Shown: positions 7,921-15,702, counted from the first letter of the stretch. The stretch: 40,800 bases of DNA from CAG-791 sp045117315 (GCA_045117315.1 JBGUNJ010000103.1:1-40800); one strand, 5' to 3'. Notes: a model not told the origin generated them from the letters alone. Made by a program: numbers and translations.

Positions 7921-8948
7921 TATTTCACCTCCTTTGCTGCTGCCTCTTCCTGCACGGCCTTGTTGACCTTGTTGATGCAGGCAGAGAAGGAAATGTACTC
8001 AGGGCAGATCGCATCGCAGCGTCCGCAGCCTACGCACATCTGATAGCCGAAGCGTTTCTTGAAATCGTAAATCTTGTGCAGAACCTTGAAGCGCATGCGC
8101 TCGCCCTTGGAGCGTCTGTACTGGCCGCCTCCGGCGACGTTGGTATAGCCGTCGACCATACAGGAGGCACCTACTCTGCGGCGCTCGCCGACCTTGCCGT
8201 TGTCCGTATAGAAGACGTCCTGCATGGTGTAGCAGGTGCAGGTGGGACATGCGAAGTTGCAGCGGCCGCAGCCTATGCAGCGAGCACTGTACTCGTCCCA
8301 GACGGCATTCTTGTAAATACTGTTGGGGATCTGATCCGGAATTGTGACGCGGGTCTGATTTTCAGTCACATATTCGGGCTCTACATCCTGCTGAGCCTGG
8401 CTGTTGGCGGAGAAAATTCCGTCCAGGGAGCTGTCAAGGACATTGCATTTGAATCCCTCCCCGGTCTTGTCCAGGGAGAAGAGGTAGCCTTCGGTCGTCC
8501 GGTTTGTGCCCATATCCACGCAGAAGCAGTCAGCGCCGGACTTGGGACATCCCAGAAGGACAAAATGGACGCGGTCGCGGATTTCTTTGTAGAAGGGATC
8601 CGCGAACTTGTTGTCAAGATAAATCTGGTCGAGGCGCTTCACGGCGTGCATGTCGCAGCTTTTGAGGAAGATGATTGCTTCGCCGGGATCGCGGTCCGCT
8701 GTCTTGACCTCATTCTCTGTAAAGAAAAAGAGTGTCTCGGAGAGCGGGGTCAGGATCTCTTTGAATGCATAGTCCGACTTCTGTCCCAGTTCGATCTCAT
8801 CGACGGACTTTACGAAGTCGTAGCGTACGACATCCGTGTCGGTAAATCTCCCCTCGCCGACTTTGCGCACGGGAGCGTAGAGCCTGTATTTTTTTCCAAG
8901 CTCGGACAGGACCCGGTCAAAGCCCTCTTTTGTCAAAATATAACCCAC
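7920..8948 (-). CDS. asrA: Anaerobic sulfite reductase subunit A (4Fe-4S protein)
   Basis: 342 residues from a GTG at 8948. GGAGG sits 8 nt before this GTG, and the protein then begins GYILTKEGFDRVL, as AsrA proteins do. An ATG five codons upstream (8963) is possible but has no ribosome binding site. AsrA moves electrons toward the siroheme subunit. Two C-terminal 4Fe-4S motifs are seen, CIGCGRCNFACPTCTC and CVGCGRCDAICPEY, plus other conserved cysteines (SCDMHAVKRLD; CPKSGADCFC). It is the first gene of asrABC, 111 bp after the transporter gene. Confidence 0.95.
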   Translation of the reverse strand: MGYILTKEGFDRVLSELGKKYRLYAPVRKVGEGRFTDTDVVRYDFVKSVDEIELGQKSDYAFKEILTPLSETLFFFTENEVKTADRDPGEAIIFLKSCDMHAVKRLDQIYLDNKFADPFYKEIRDRVHFVLLGCPKSGADCFCVDMGTNRTTEGYLFSLDKTGEGFKCNVLDSSLDGIFSANSQAQQDVEPEYVTENQTRVTIPDQIPNSIYKNAVWDEYSARCIGCGRCNFACPTCTCYTMQDVFYTDNGKVGERRRVGASCMVDGYTNVAGGGQYRRSKGERMRFKVLHKIYDFKKRFGYQMCVGCGRCDAICPEYISFSACINKVNKAVQEEAAAKEVK

Positions 8949-9059
8949 TTTCAGTACCTCCATTTCTGGAGCGCTTAGGCGCCCCGGGCGTTTGGAAGAA
9001 ATCCCGCAGGGATTCCTTCGATTGGATAGTTCCGGTCTGTCGTCCGCCGACGGCTCCCA

Positions 9060-10007
9060 TCAGCCGCGGGGCTGCTTCTTCAGGAGCATGCGGGTGAACA
9101 TCAGGATGACATAACCGACCAGCATAGTGGTCAGGAAGATCTGAAGACCGACCAGCTGAGTCACGGCATTGCCGAGCGCCGCATTTCCTGCCACGTCATT
9201 CAGGTAACCCGCCATCTTCTGGGAGGCGACTACGCCGATGGCCATAGGGAAGGTCAGGCCGGCAAATCCCGGATAGAACTGGAAGGAGAAGAAATCCGGG
9301 AGTTTGATGATGATAAAGAGAAGCGATGCCAGCACACACACATACATGAGTGTCAGCAGGGCCTTGTTGGGCGTGCCGTAGACATTGATCAGGCTGACGA
9401 CGCAGAGACTGCAGGGCGCCAGCAGAACAGCCATGGTGTGATAAGCGGCATTTTTGATCTCCACCTTCATGAGGCGCCAGAGCATAAAGGGAAGCAGTAC
9501 CAGGTAGATGATGCAGCCGTAGATGGTGATCACCTTGAGAATGGGAGCGGCGTTCATTTTACCGCCGGTGACGCAGGCGACCATCCAGCCGTTGTAGGTG
9601 ACGAACCAGCTGGGCATCATGTTGATAAAATCCTTTTTCGAGATGATTTTGCCGAAAGTGTGCTTAATGGTGAATACAATTATGTGCACACAGTGAATGG
9701 CAACAGCAATAAACCAGATGATACGGCCGAAGCCGAATCCCATTTCATAATAAAAACTTCCCAGAACCATGAGTACCATGCAGAAGGCGCCGTAAAGGCT
9801 GGAAGGGATCGTCTGGTCATACTCCTTGATACAGGTTCCGGAGTAGAGGGCGATCTTGAGGATGTAGCAGATGATAAAAACGGTTCCGATAGCCATAATG
9901 AGCCAGCGCAGCCAGACAAAACCAAGACCGCCGTAGACATTGCCCAATGTCAGGAAACTCAGCATTGTGGCAACTGCAGGTACAGGTATTTTTTCCAATC
10001 TTTCCAT
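9060..10007 (-). CDS. TDT-family (TehA/SLAC1-like) membrane transporter
   Basis: 315 residues from ATG 10007 (MERLEKIPVPAVATMLSFLT); AAAGGG lies 8 nt upstream. An in-frame extension up to 10103 contains no membrane sequence and no good start. About ten hydrophobic segments follow, the usual topology of the tellurite-resistance/dicarboxylate transporter family, which includes sulfite exporters (Ssu1), malate permeases and plant anion channels. Sitting between the nitrate reductase genes and asrABC on the same strand, it is likely to move a substrate or toxic intermediate (sulfite, nitrite or nitrate). Which one, and in which direction, is inference. Confidence 0.8.
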   Translation of the reverse strand: MERLEKIPVPAVATMLSFLTLGNVYGGLGFVWLRWLIMAIGTVFIICYILKIALYSGTCIKEYDQTIPSSLYGAFCMVLMVLGSFYYEMGFGFGRIIWFIAVAIHCVHIIVFTIKHTFGKIISKKDFINMMPSWFVTYNGWMVACVTGGKMNAAPILKVITIYGCIIYLVLLPFMLWRLMKVEIKNAAYHTMAVLLAPCSLCVVSLINVYGTPNKALLTLMYVCVLASLLFIIIKLPDFFSFQFYPGFAGLTFPMAIGVVASQKMAGYLNDVAGNAALGNAVTQLVGLQIFLTTMLVGYVILMFTRMLLKKQPRG

Positions 10008-10119
10008 ACGTTTAACCCTTTCAAAAGCGCCGCAGCGCTTTGTATATGAGCGGGCAGGGAGAATTTCCTTATAGGCCGATCCTCCCTTGCAGCCGCTCAA
10101 CATCCCCTTATGTTTTTGT

Positions 10120-10222
10120 TTTTTTGCAATGCAGACATTGTATTTTTTACTGACTTTGTATTGTTATTGACTTTGTATTGTTACTGACATTGCATTTTTA
10201 CTGACATTGCATTTTTGGTTTT
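10120..10222. repeat. 17-bp tandem repeats, about five units
   Basis: On the minus strand the units read AAAATGCAATGTCAGTA, then ACAATACAAAGTCAGTA and similar, five times in a row with a 17-bp step. They fill the spacer between the FAD oxidoreductase gene and the transporter gene. The two right-hand units (plus coordinates) are nearly identical; the others differ at 3-4 positions. No terminator is seen here. Confidence 0.85.
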
Positions 10223-10258
10223 GCGGTACTGTGAACCGCAGTAAAGTTTTTTCAAGCG

Positions 10259-11497
10259 TCAATCGTAGTAGAACTCGTAAGAGTTGTCGCGGATGTGGAA
10301 GAAATCGGAGTAGTCTATATCAAACAGAGGCTTTTTGACCTTGCGCACATCGATCTGGCGGGCGATCATCTGCTGCAGAACACCGCCGTAGGCAAGATCT
10401 CCCTGAAGCAGTGCGCCGATGATCTTTCCGTCTTTGTGCACGATCTTCTTGTAGACGTCTCCCTTGCGGTAGGTTTCGACCTTGATGGACTCATCCGCGG
10501 GATCGGGATTGACATTGCCCAGGGACATGGTGGAAATGTCAAGGAAGCGCATGGTGGACTTGCTGGCAAAGAAGTCCGTCATCTTCTCTTTGACGCCCGC
10601 CATATTGGCAGCCGCGATCATTCCCTCTTTGACGGCGACAGGCCAGATGGGGCTCAGGCCGGAGACGTCGCCGGCGCCGTAGATATCAGGGTCATTGGTC
10701 CTGCCGGTCTCATCGTAGACAAGACCTGTCCGGGACAGCTCGAGGCCGGAATCCTGCAGGAATTCGACATTGGAGCGCACGCCGGCGGTGACGACGAAGA
10801 AGTCGCAGGGGATCACGGTGCCGTCGCTGAGAACAACCGCGGTGATCTCATGCTTTTCATTGATCTGCACTTCATTGACGCCGACTCCGTAGTGCTGTTC
10901 CACGCCGCGTGCCGCAAAGGCGTCGATATAGGCTTTGGCAGCTTCCGGGTCCAGCTGTTTGTTGAGAAGCCAGCCCGCGAAATCACAGAGGACGACTTTG
11001 ACGCCGAGCTCAAGGAAGCCGGTGGCACAGTCGATGCCGACCAGGCCGGAACCCAGGACAACGATGTTCTTTTTGGTCTTCGCGACCTCTTTGAGGACTT
11101 CAATATCGTCGATGTTGCGGAAACCGATCATATTGGGGGAACCCGCCATGTTTTTGATCGGGGGGAAGAAGGTGTGGGAGCCCGTGGCGATCAGAAGCTT
11201 GTCATAGCTCTCCCTGCTGCCGTCGTCCAGAATGACTTCCTTTGCGGCGCGGTCCAGGCCGGTCACCTCGATGCCCTTTTTCCAGTTTACCCTGTAGAGC
11301 GTCTCAAAATCCTTCTCGACAAAGCGGAGGCGCTCCAGGCTTCTCTTACCTGCCAGATACTCGTGCAGGATACAGCGCGAATAAATATCCTTGTCCTTTG
11401 AGATCAGGACGATTTCGGCTTCTTTATCATATTTGCGCAGCTCACGGATTCCGTTGACGCCCGCGGCGGAGGATCCGATCACAACATATTTTTTCAT
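10259..11497 (-). CDS. FAD-dependent NAD(P)H oxidoreductase, NarC-like
   Basis: 412 residues from ATG 11497; AGGAG sits about 6 nt upstream, and the longer GTG form would place its own start on that site. It is a pyridine nucleotide-disulfide oxidoreductase of the NADH-rubredoxin/nitrite reductase type: FAD-binding VVIGSSAAGVNGI at the N-terminus, LLIATGSH (~100), NAD-binding VVLGSGLVGIDCA (~150) and DIYGAGDVS (~280). It probably brings electrons from NADH to the ferredoxin partner and on to nitrate reductase. In Clostridium perfringens, narA-narB-narC encode the same three kinds of protein, which supports the call. It follows narB by 130 bp. Confidence 0.88.
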   Translation of the reverse strand: MKKYVVIGSSAAGVNGIRELRKYDKEAEIVLISKDKDIYSRCILHEYLAGKRSLERLRFVEKDFETLYRVNWKKGIEVTGLDRAAKEVILDDGSRESYDKLLIATGSHTFFPPIKNMAGSPNMIGFRNIDDIEVLKEVAKTKKNIVVLGSGLVGIDCATGFLELGVKVVLCDFAGWLLNKQLDPEAAKAYIDAFAARGVEQHYGVGVNEVQINEKHEITAVVLSDGTVIPCDFFVVTAGVRSNVEFLQDSGLELSRTGLVYDETGRTNDPDIYGAGDVSGLSPIWPVAVKEGMIAAANMAGVKEKMTDFFASKSTMRFLDISTMSLGNVNPDPADESIKVETYRKGDVYKKIVHKDGKIIGALLQGDLAYGGVLQQMIARQIDVRKVKKPLFDIDYSDFFHIRDNSYEFYYD

Positions 11498-11627
11498 ATA
11501 TTCTCCTTTCACTTACGGAAGCATGAGGCCGGGGCAGGGACTGGGTCAGATAATCAGCGGGTCCGGATCACGGTTATCCCCGGATCCGGTCTGAAACACA
11601 TATATCTGCTGTCACCCTGCCTCTTCC

Positions 11628-12059
11628 TTATTCCTTCACTTCCTCAAGGGTGATCGCATGCATCGGACATTTCTCCACACACATAGGATTGGGTGTCTTG
11701 CCATCTTCGCTTCTGTGCACGCACATGTTGCATTTCATGATTTCACGGAAATGGATGCTGTCAGGTTTCAGGATGCCGAAGGGACAGGACATGACGCACA
11801 TGTAGCAGCTGGCGCACTGCTCCTTGTCGTAAGTGACAAAGCCCGTTTCGGGATCCTTTTTCATGGCGCCGGTCATGCAGGTATAAACGCACTCGGGATG
11901 GTTGCAGTGCCGGCAGAAGATCGGGGCCGGCTTGGTCTCGCTGTCGATGACGACACGGTTGCGCGCGTCGCCGCTCTCTGTCTCATGGCTGACCACGCAG
12001 GCGGTCACGCAGGTGAGACATCCTATGCAGCGGCTGCGGTCAATCTTTATTCTATACAT
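11628..12059 (-). CDS. Four-cluster ferredoxin-like electron carrier, NarB-like
   Basis: 143 residues from the ATG at 12059; GGAGG lies 10 nt upstream, and the earlier in-frame start would be a TTG. Cysteine clusters in order are CIGCLTCVTAC, CRHCNHPECVYTC, CASCYMCVMSCPFG and CNMCVHRSEDG...CVEKCP. This is the four-4Fe-4S pattern of DmsB/HycB/NarB-type electron transfer subunits. Its ribosome binding site overlaps the end of the nitrate reductase gene (gap 17 nt), so it is almost certainly the direct electron donor subunit. There is no signal peptide, so the complex is cytoplasmic. Confidence 0.92.
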   Translation of the reverse strand: MYRIKIDRSRCIGCLTCVTACVVSHETESGDARNRVVIDSETKPAPIFCRHCNHPECVYTCMTGAMKKDPETGFVTYDKEQCASCYMCVMSCPFGILKPDSIHFREIMKCNMCVHRSEDGKTPNPMCVEKCPMHAITLEEVKE

Positions 12060-12076
12060 AAATCGCAGGCCTCCTC

Positions 12077-14161
12077 TCAAACCTTTTCAAAGCGGCAGGT
12101 TCCGCCTTTGTAATTGGGCTCTCTGGAATACTTGTCGTAGCTGGAAGGTGTCAGCTTGTTGCACTCGATGTAGTGGATCGGAGCATAGAGCTGGTCATAG
12201 GGAACATTGTCAGTCACTTTGACATAGAAGACTGCGTTCTGTCCGTTCACGGAATAGACGCGGACCTGGTCCATCTCATGTACGTCGTTTTCCTCCGCCA
12301 TCTTGGTGTTCATGTAGAGGTAGGCTTTCTTGAGGGAGACGTCCTCGACGAACTTGACTTCCTTGGTGCGGCTCTGGGTGTGCCACTGGCCGACGGTTCC
12401 GCGCCCTGTGTTGTAGATGAGGGGGAATTCCTCGGTCTGTACATAAGGATTATCCAGAAGTTCCTCAAAGAGGAAATTGGCCTTTCCGTTTGGTGTAAAG
12501 AAGACACCGTCGGAATAAAGTCTGCGCTGGTCGTCCGCAAACTCGGCCTCCCTTCCTTCGGGATAAGGCCACTGGCGGCCCTTGGAGTTCTCCAGTTCAT
12601 TCCACTTCACGCCGCTGAAGTCACAGGGTCTGCCCCTGGAGATATCCCTGAGCATGTTGAAGCACTGCTCGGGAGTCTCCCAGCGTTCGATGGCGCTGCC
12701 CATGCCGAGGGCTTTGGCTACGCCGAGAATGCATTCGTAGTCGGAAATCTCGTTCTCTCCCCGGGGGAGGACCGGGCGCATGGCGGACATGCGGCGCTCC
12801 AGGTTGATGTAGGTTCCGGCCTTTTTGATTCCGGGAACGACGGGGAAGTAGACTGTGGCGTCCTCCGCGCTCTCGATGTTGTCATAAATATCCTGGACGA
12901 CAAAGAGCTCCAGCTTCTTCGTCGCCTCCGCGAAGGTCTCATTGTTGGTCCAGCTGTGGCGGGGATTGGTGCAGAGGATCCACAGGCCCTTGATCTCTCC
13001 GGCATTGATGCCTTCGACGATCTTGTTGTAGGGAATGGTGGGTTTCTTTGCCATCAGGTCCGGATCGATCCCGATGATATCCGCCAGTCTCCTGCTCTCG
13101 GCTTCATCCGTGAAATCTCCGCCGCCGAACAGGCAGGTCGTGTTGGAGAAGAGACGGGAGCCCATGGCGTTGCACTGTCCCGTGATGGAGTTGCCGCCGG
13201 TACCGGGCTTTCCGATATTGCCGGTCATCAGAGCCAGGTTCATGATGGCGCGGGCTGTGGTCACTGCCTCATAGCCCTGGTTGACGCCCATGGTCCACCA
13301 GAAGGAGACCGCCTTGCCCTTGTGGATCAGGGAGGCGAGCTCCATGATGCGGTCCTCGCTGATCCCTGTTGCCTGAGCCCCGCGGGAGATCGGGAACGCC
13401 TTCACGAACCGGGCGAACTCATCAAACTTGTTGGTGTGGGCCTCGATAAACTCATGGTCGATCCAGTCGTTTTCGATCAGGATGTTGGCCAGAGTATACA
13501 TGAGTGCCAGGTCGGAACGGGGACGGATCTCATAGTGATAATCCGCGTTCATTGCCGTCTCGGACCTTCTGGGATCGATGACGATGATCTTATGTCCGGG
13601 CACCTTGTTGTTGCGGACACGCCCCCAGATGATAGGATGGGCGACGACCGGATTGGCCCCGATAAAGATTAATGTATCGGAAAGTTCCAGATCCTGAAGT
13701 GTATAGCCGGGAGCATCATAGCCCAGGGTTCCCTTGTGGGCGACCGCAGCGGAAGCCATGCAGAGTCTCGTATTGCCGTCAACGTTAGTCTGCAGATAAT
13801 TGCGCATCACATGCCCGAAGATGGCGAACTCCTCCAGCGTGAGCTGTCCGGTAGAGATGCCGGCGACGCTCTCCCTGCCGTATTTCTCCTGCAGTTCTTT
13901 AATCTTCCCGGCCACATGATTGAAGGCCTGATCCCAGCTGACTTCCTTCATGGAACCGTCTCCCTGACGGATTTTGGGAAGCGCTCCGGGCTTGACCGTG
14001 GTCTGCTGTTTGCTCAGCGAGAGCCCCTTGATGCAGCTGAACCCGTCATTGACAGGATAGCCCTTCGTGGGTACTGTGCGAACAATCTTACCGTCCTCCA
14101 CATAGAAGTCCAGATTACAGTCGATCGCACAGAAATTGCAGGTCGATTGCACTTTTTGCAT
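12077..14161 (-). CDS. narA: Molybdenum (bis-MGD) nitrate reductase catalytic subunit, NarA/NasA type
   Basis: 694 residues. The N-terminal 4Fe-4S motif has C8, C11, C15 and C43. C134 in NTRLCMASAAVA is the likely molybdenum ligand. The active-site region reads WWTMGVNQ and SITGQCNAMGSR, as in Nas/Nap nitrate reductases. There is no twin-arginine signal, so the enzyme is cytoplasmic. It reduces nitrate to nitrite, needing the MGD made by MobA and MoeA encoded 8 kb downstream. GGAGGTGAAAGTATG marks the start. It is the first gene of the reductase block and faces a divergent Crp/Fnr gene. A formate dehydrogenase or other family member is less likely because the ligand is Cys in an RLCMASA setting and TMGVNQ matches nitrate reductases. 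Confidence 0.9.
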   Translation of the reverse strand: MQKVQSTCNFCAIDCNLDFYVEDGKIVRTVPTKGYPVNDGFSCIKGLSLSKQQTTVKPGALPKIRQGDGSMKEVSWDQAFNHVAGKIKELQEKYGRESVAGISTGQLTLEEFAIFGHVMRNYLQTNVDGNTRLCMASAAVAHKGTLGYDAPGYTLQDLELSDTLIFIGANPVVAHPIIWGRVRNNKVPGHKIIVIDPRRSETAMNADYHYEIRPRSDLALMYTLANILIENDWIDHEFIEAHTNKFDEFARFVKAFPISRGAQATGISEDRIMELASLIHKGKAVSFWWTMGVNQGYEAVTTARAIMNLALMTGNIGKPGTGGNSITGQCNAMGSRLFSNTTCLFGGGDFTDEAESRRLADIIGIDPDLMAKKPTIPYNKIVEGINAGEIKGLWILCTNPRHSWTNNETFAEATKKLELFVVQDIYDNIESAEDATVYFPVVPGIKKAGTYINLERRMSAMRPVLPRGENEISDYECILGVAKALGMGSAIERWETPEQCFNMLRDISRGRPCDFSGVKWNELENSKGRQWPYPEGREAEFADDQRRLYSDGVFFTPNGKANFLFEELLDNPYVQTEEFPLIYNTGRGTVGQWHTQSRTKEVKFVEDVSLKKAYLYMNTKMAEENDVHEMDQVRVYSVNGQNAVFYVKVTDNVPYDQLYAPIHYIECNKLTPSSYDKYSREPNYKGGTCRFEKV

Positions 14162-14224
14162 ACTTTCACCTCCATGGCTGAGTGCCGCAAACTACTCTAC
14201 TTTTTCCATAGTTTATTTGCATTT

Positions 14225-14243
14225 ATAGTTTCAAAGAAACTAT
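14225..14243. promoter_or_regulatory. Candidate operator ATAGTTTC-AAA-GAAACTAT
   Basis: Perfect 8-bp arms around a 3-bp centre, about 65 bp upstream of the narA start. Single arms recur at 14208 (ATAGTTT) and 14273 (ATAGTTTC), so the region has several copies of the half site. It does not match the FNR box (TTGAT-N4-ATCAA). It is likely bound by the divergent Crp/Fnr-family protein or by another nitrate or redox regulator. Confidence 0.6.
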
Positions 14244-14325
14244 GATTCGTCAGTTTGTACAAGCTAACAGGCATAGTTTCCCCTGTTTTCTGTTAAATTT
14301 TACTATAAATCAATTCAGGAAACTG

Positions 14326-14353
14326 TTGCACATGCAACTTTTTTGGTTATAAT
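14326..14353 (+). promoter_or_regulatory. Sigma-A-type promoter for the Crp/Fnr gene
   Basis: TTGCAC (14326-14331), 16-bp spacer, TATAAT (14348-14353). The -35 is part of the small palindrome TTGCA-CA-TGCAA. The predicted leader is about 185 nt long and includes the nested hairpin at 14420-14478. Confidence 0.7.
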
Positions 14354-14419
14354 TAATGCGAATCACAAATGACATCATGATTATTTTCGTCAATACAATA
14401 CATGATTAAACAGTGGGCA

Positions 14420-14478
14420 GGCGGCCGCAAAGACGGATATGCCCGCATATCCGTTCTTACGGACATTTGCGGGCCGCC
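14420..14478 (+). other. Nested hairpin in the leader of the Crp/Fnr gene
   Basis: Outer arms GGCGGCCGCAAA (14420-14431) and TTTGCGGGCCGCC (14466-14478) pair with one bulged base. Inside, ACGGATATG (14433-14441) and CATATCCGT (14446-14454) form a perfect 9-bp stem with a CCCG loop. No T-run follows, so it is not a simple terminator. It ends 67 nt before the start codon. Confidence 0.75.
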
Positions 14479-14544
14479 GGGTCATGACCACACATATGCC
14501 CCCCTGATCCGCCTTCCCGCTGCAACAGATAATGGAGAAAACTT

Positions 14545-15234
14545 ATGCCAAATGCCAGAATCACTGATATTGCCTGTCTGCCCATCTTCAACGAGATCAG
14601 TTCTGCCGACTGCACTCTCCTGTTCGAATGTCTCGGCATCCGGATCCGCCGGTTCAAAAAAGATGATTATATTGTTCTCCACAATGAACTCGAGGGAAAT
14701 GCGGGCATTGTGATCGAGGGAAGCGTAAATATTTATAAAGAAGACATCTGGGGAAACCGCACCTTGATCTCCTATCAGAAGGAAGGAGGCCTCTTTGGAG
14801 AAAACCTTCCTCTGAAAAAAACGGACAGAGAGATAGAGACACTGAGCCTTTCCTTCGTCTGTACCTCACCATCCCTGGTGCTGTTCCTCCCGATTAAAAG
14901 GATCCTGCACCCCTGCAGCCAGTCATGTCCCTTTCACCACACGCTGGCCCAGAACCTGTTCAATATGGTTGCGGACAAGAACCGGAACCTGATGGAAAAA
15001 ATAGAAATCATCTCCCGAGGTTCTGTGCGGGACAAGATACTCTCCTATCTCTCCATGGAAGCCCGGCACCAGAGAAGTCCATCCATCGATATTCCTCTCA
15101 CCCGGACCGAGCTGGCGGAATATCTGTGTGTCAACCGAAGCGCCCTGTCGCGGGAGCTCTCCGCCCTGAAGAATGAAGGAATCATCGACTTTAAAAAAGA
15201 ACATTTCGAAATACACGTCTCCAGGGAATTCTGA
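14545..15234 (+). CDS. Crp/Fnr-family transcriptional regulator
   Basis: 229 residues. Residues ~10-125 form a cyclic-nucleotide-type sensor fold (DDYIVLHNELEGNAGIVIEGSV). The C-terminal winged helix (~150-225) includes PLTRTELAEYLCVNRSALSR, the recognition-helix region. A CSQSC pair (~123-127) precedes the dimerisation helix, a pattern I recall in clostridial members; it could bind a metal or cluster, but the four N-terminal cysteines of true FNR are absent. It is divergent from narA, so the likely role is control of the nitrate/sulfite reductase genes in response to a redox, NO or nitrite signal. The effector is unknown. A terminator follows at 15305-15329. Confidence 0.9.
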   Translation: MPNARITDIACLPIFNEISSADCTLLFECLGIRIRRFKKDDYIVLHNELEGNAGIVIEGSVNIYKEDIWGNRTLISYQKEGGLFGENLPLKKTDREIETLSLSFVCTSPSLVLFLPIKRILHPCSQSCPFHHTLAQNLFNMVADKNRNLMEKIEIISRGSVRDKILSYLSMEARHQRSPSIDIPLTRTELAEYLCVNRSALSRELSALKNEGIIDFKKEHFEIHVSREF

Positions 15235-15304
15235 TGCCGGCGGACCGGATCCGCAATGCGATCTTAATCTGCCCCTGGCCAATCTACTGTTTTCTGCCTG
15301 CTTT

Positions 15305-15329
15305 AAGCCCTCTCAGGAGGGCTTTTTTA
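15305..15329 (+). terminator. Terminator of the Crp/Fnr regulator gene
   Basis: AAGCCCTC (15305-15312), 4-nt loop, GAGGGCTT (15317-15324), then TTTT. Located about 70 bp after the stop codon. Confidence 0.9.
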
Positions 15330-15387
15330 ATGCGATTCTATTTAGCCTGCCTTAATTCTGCGTACTTTCGGCATGTCAAGTGCCTCT

Positions 15388-15456
15388 TTTTAATGCCATT
15401 TTAATGTTGGACTCCAGCTTTTTAACCCTCTTTTAACGCCTTCTGACGGATAATAT
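15388..15456 (+). promoter_or_regulatory. Four TTTTAA boxes and -10 upstream of ktrB
   Basis: TTTTAATG at 15388 and 15399, TTTTAACC at 15420 and TTTTAACG at 15431, with steps of 11, 21 and 11 bp, so all lie on about the same helix face. TAATAT (15451-15456) fits a -10, and the last box covers the -35 position. Such 11-bp direct repeats are typical of OmpR/PhoB-type regulators, the family of the KdpE-like protein encoded downstream. Confidence 0.6.
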
Positions 15457-15562
15457 CATCAATAAGGCAGAGGCAGCCAACCCGCCTTCTGCCTCCCCCG
15501 GCCGGTCCGTGTCCGCCTTAAGGAGGAATACTGCATTACGCAAGCCGTGTCAGAAATAAGTC

Positions 15563-15587
15563 AGCCCCCCGCGGGGGCGAGTTTTTC
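15563..15587 (+). terminator. Terminator-like hairpin inside the ktrB leader
   Basis: GCCCCC and GGGGGC arms around a tiny loop, followed by GAGTTTTTC. It lies between the predicted ktrB promoter and the ktrB start, with no gene ending before it, so it could act as an attenuator. Confidence 0.5.
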
Positions 15588-15702
15588 CGAAGATTCTTCC
15601 GGTCTTTTGCGGCATTGCGCCTGCTGTCCTCCTGCCGGGGCAGATTAAGTGCAGACAAGGCCGCCGGCCGTTTTCCTGACACCATCAGTGAGGACATCTT
15701 AA

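Larger units (their letters stand above)
14162..14544. promoter_or_regulatory. Divergent control region of narA and its Crp/Fnr regulator
   Basis: 383 bp without a gene. It holds the inverted repeat at 14225-14243, further half sites of it (ATAGTTT at about 14208 and 14273), a plus-strand promoter at 14326-14353, and a nested hairpin at 14420-14478 in the regulator leader. The AT-rich left half belongs to narA and the GC-rich right part to the regulator transcript. Confidence 0.75.
15235..15702 (+). promoter_or_regulatory. Control region and long leader of ktrB
   Basis: 468 bp with no gene. In order: terminator of the Crp/Fnr gene (15305-15329), four TTTTAA boxes and a -10 (15388-15456), a stem-loop (AGGCAGAGGC with GCCTTCTGCCT, about 15473-15502), a terminator-like hairpin (15563-15587), then GAGGA 8 nt before the ktrB ATG. 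The leader would be about 240 nt. I do not recognise a known riboswitch class in it. Confidence 0.6.

Noticed and set aside
11561..11590. Terminator between narB-like and narC-like genes
   Set aside because: A 7-bp CCGGATC/GATCCGG stem exists, but there is no T-run and the genes are likely co-transcribed.
15457..15702. ydaO (c-di-AMP) riboswitch upstream of ktrB
   Set aside because: The conserved motifs of that class are not seen by eye; only unclassified stems are reported.
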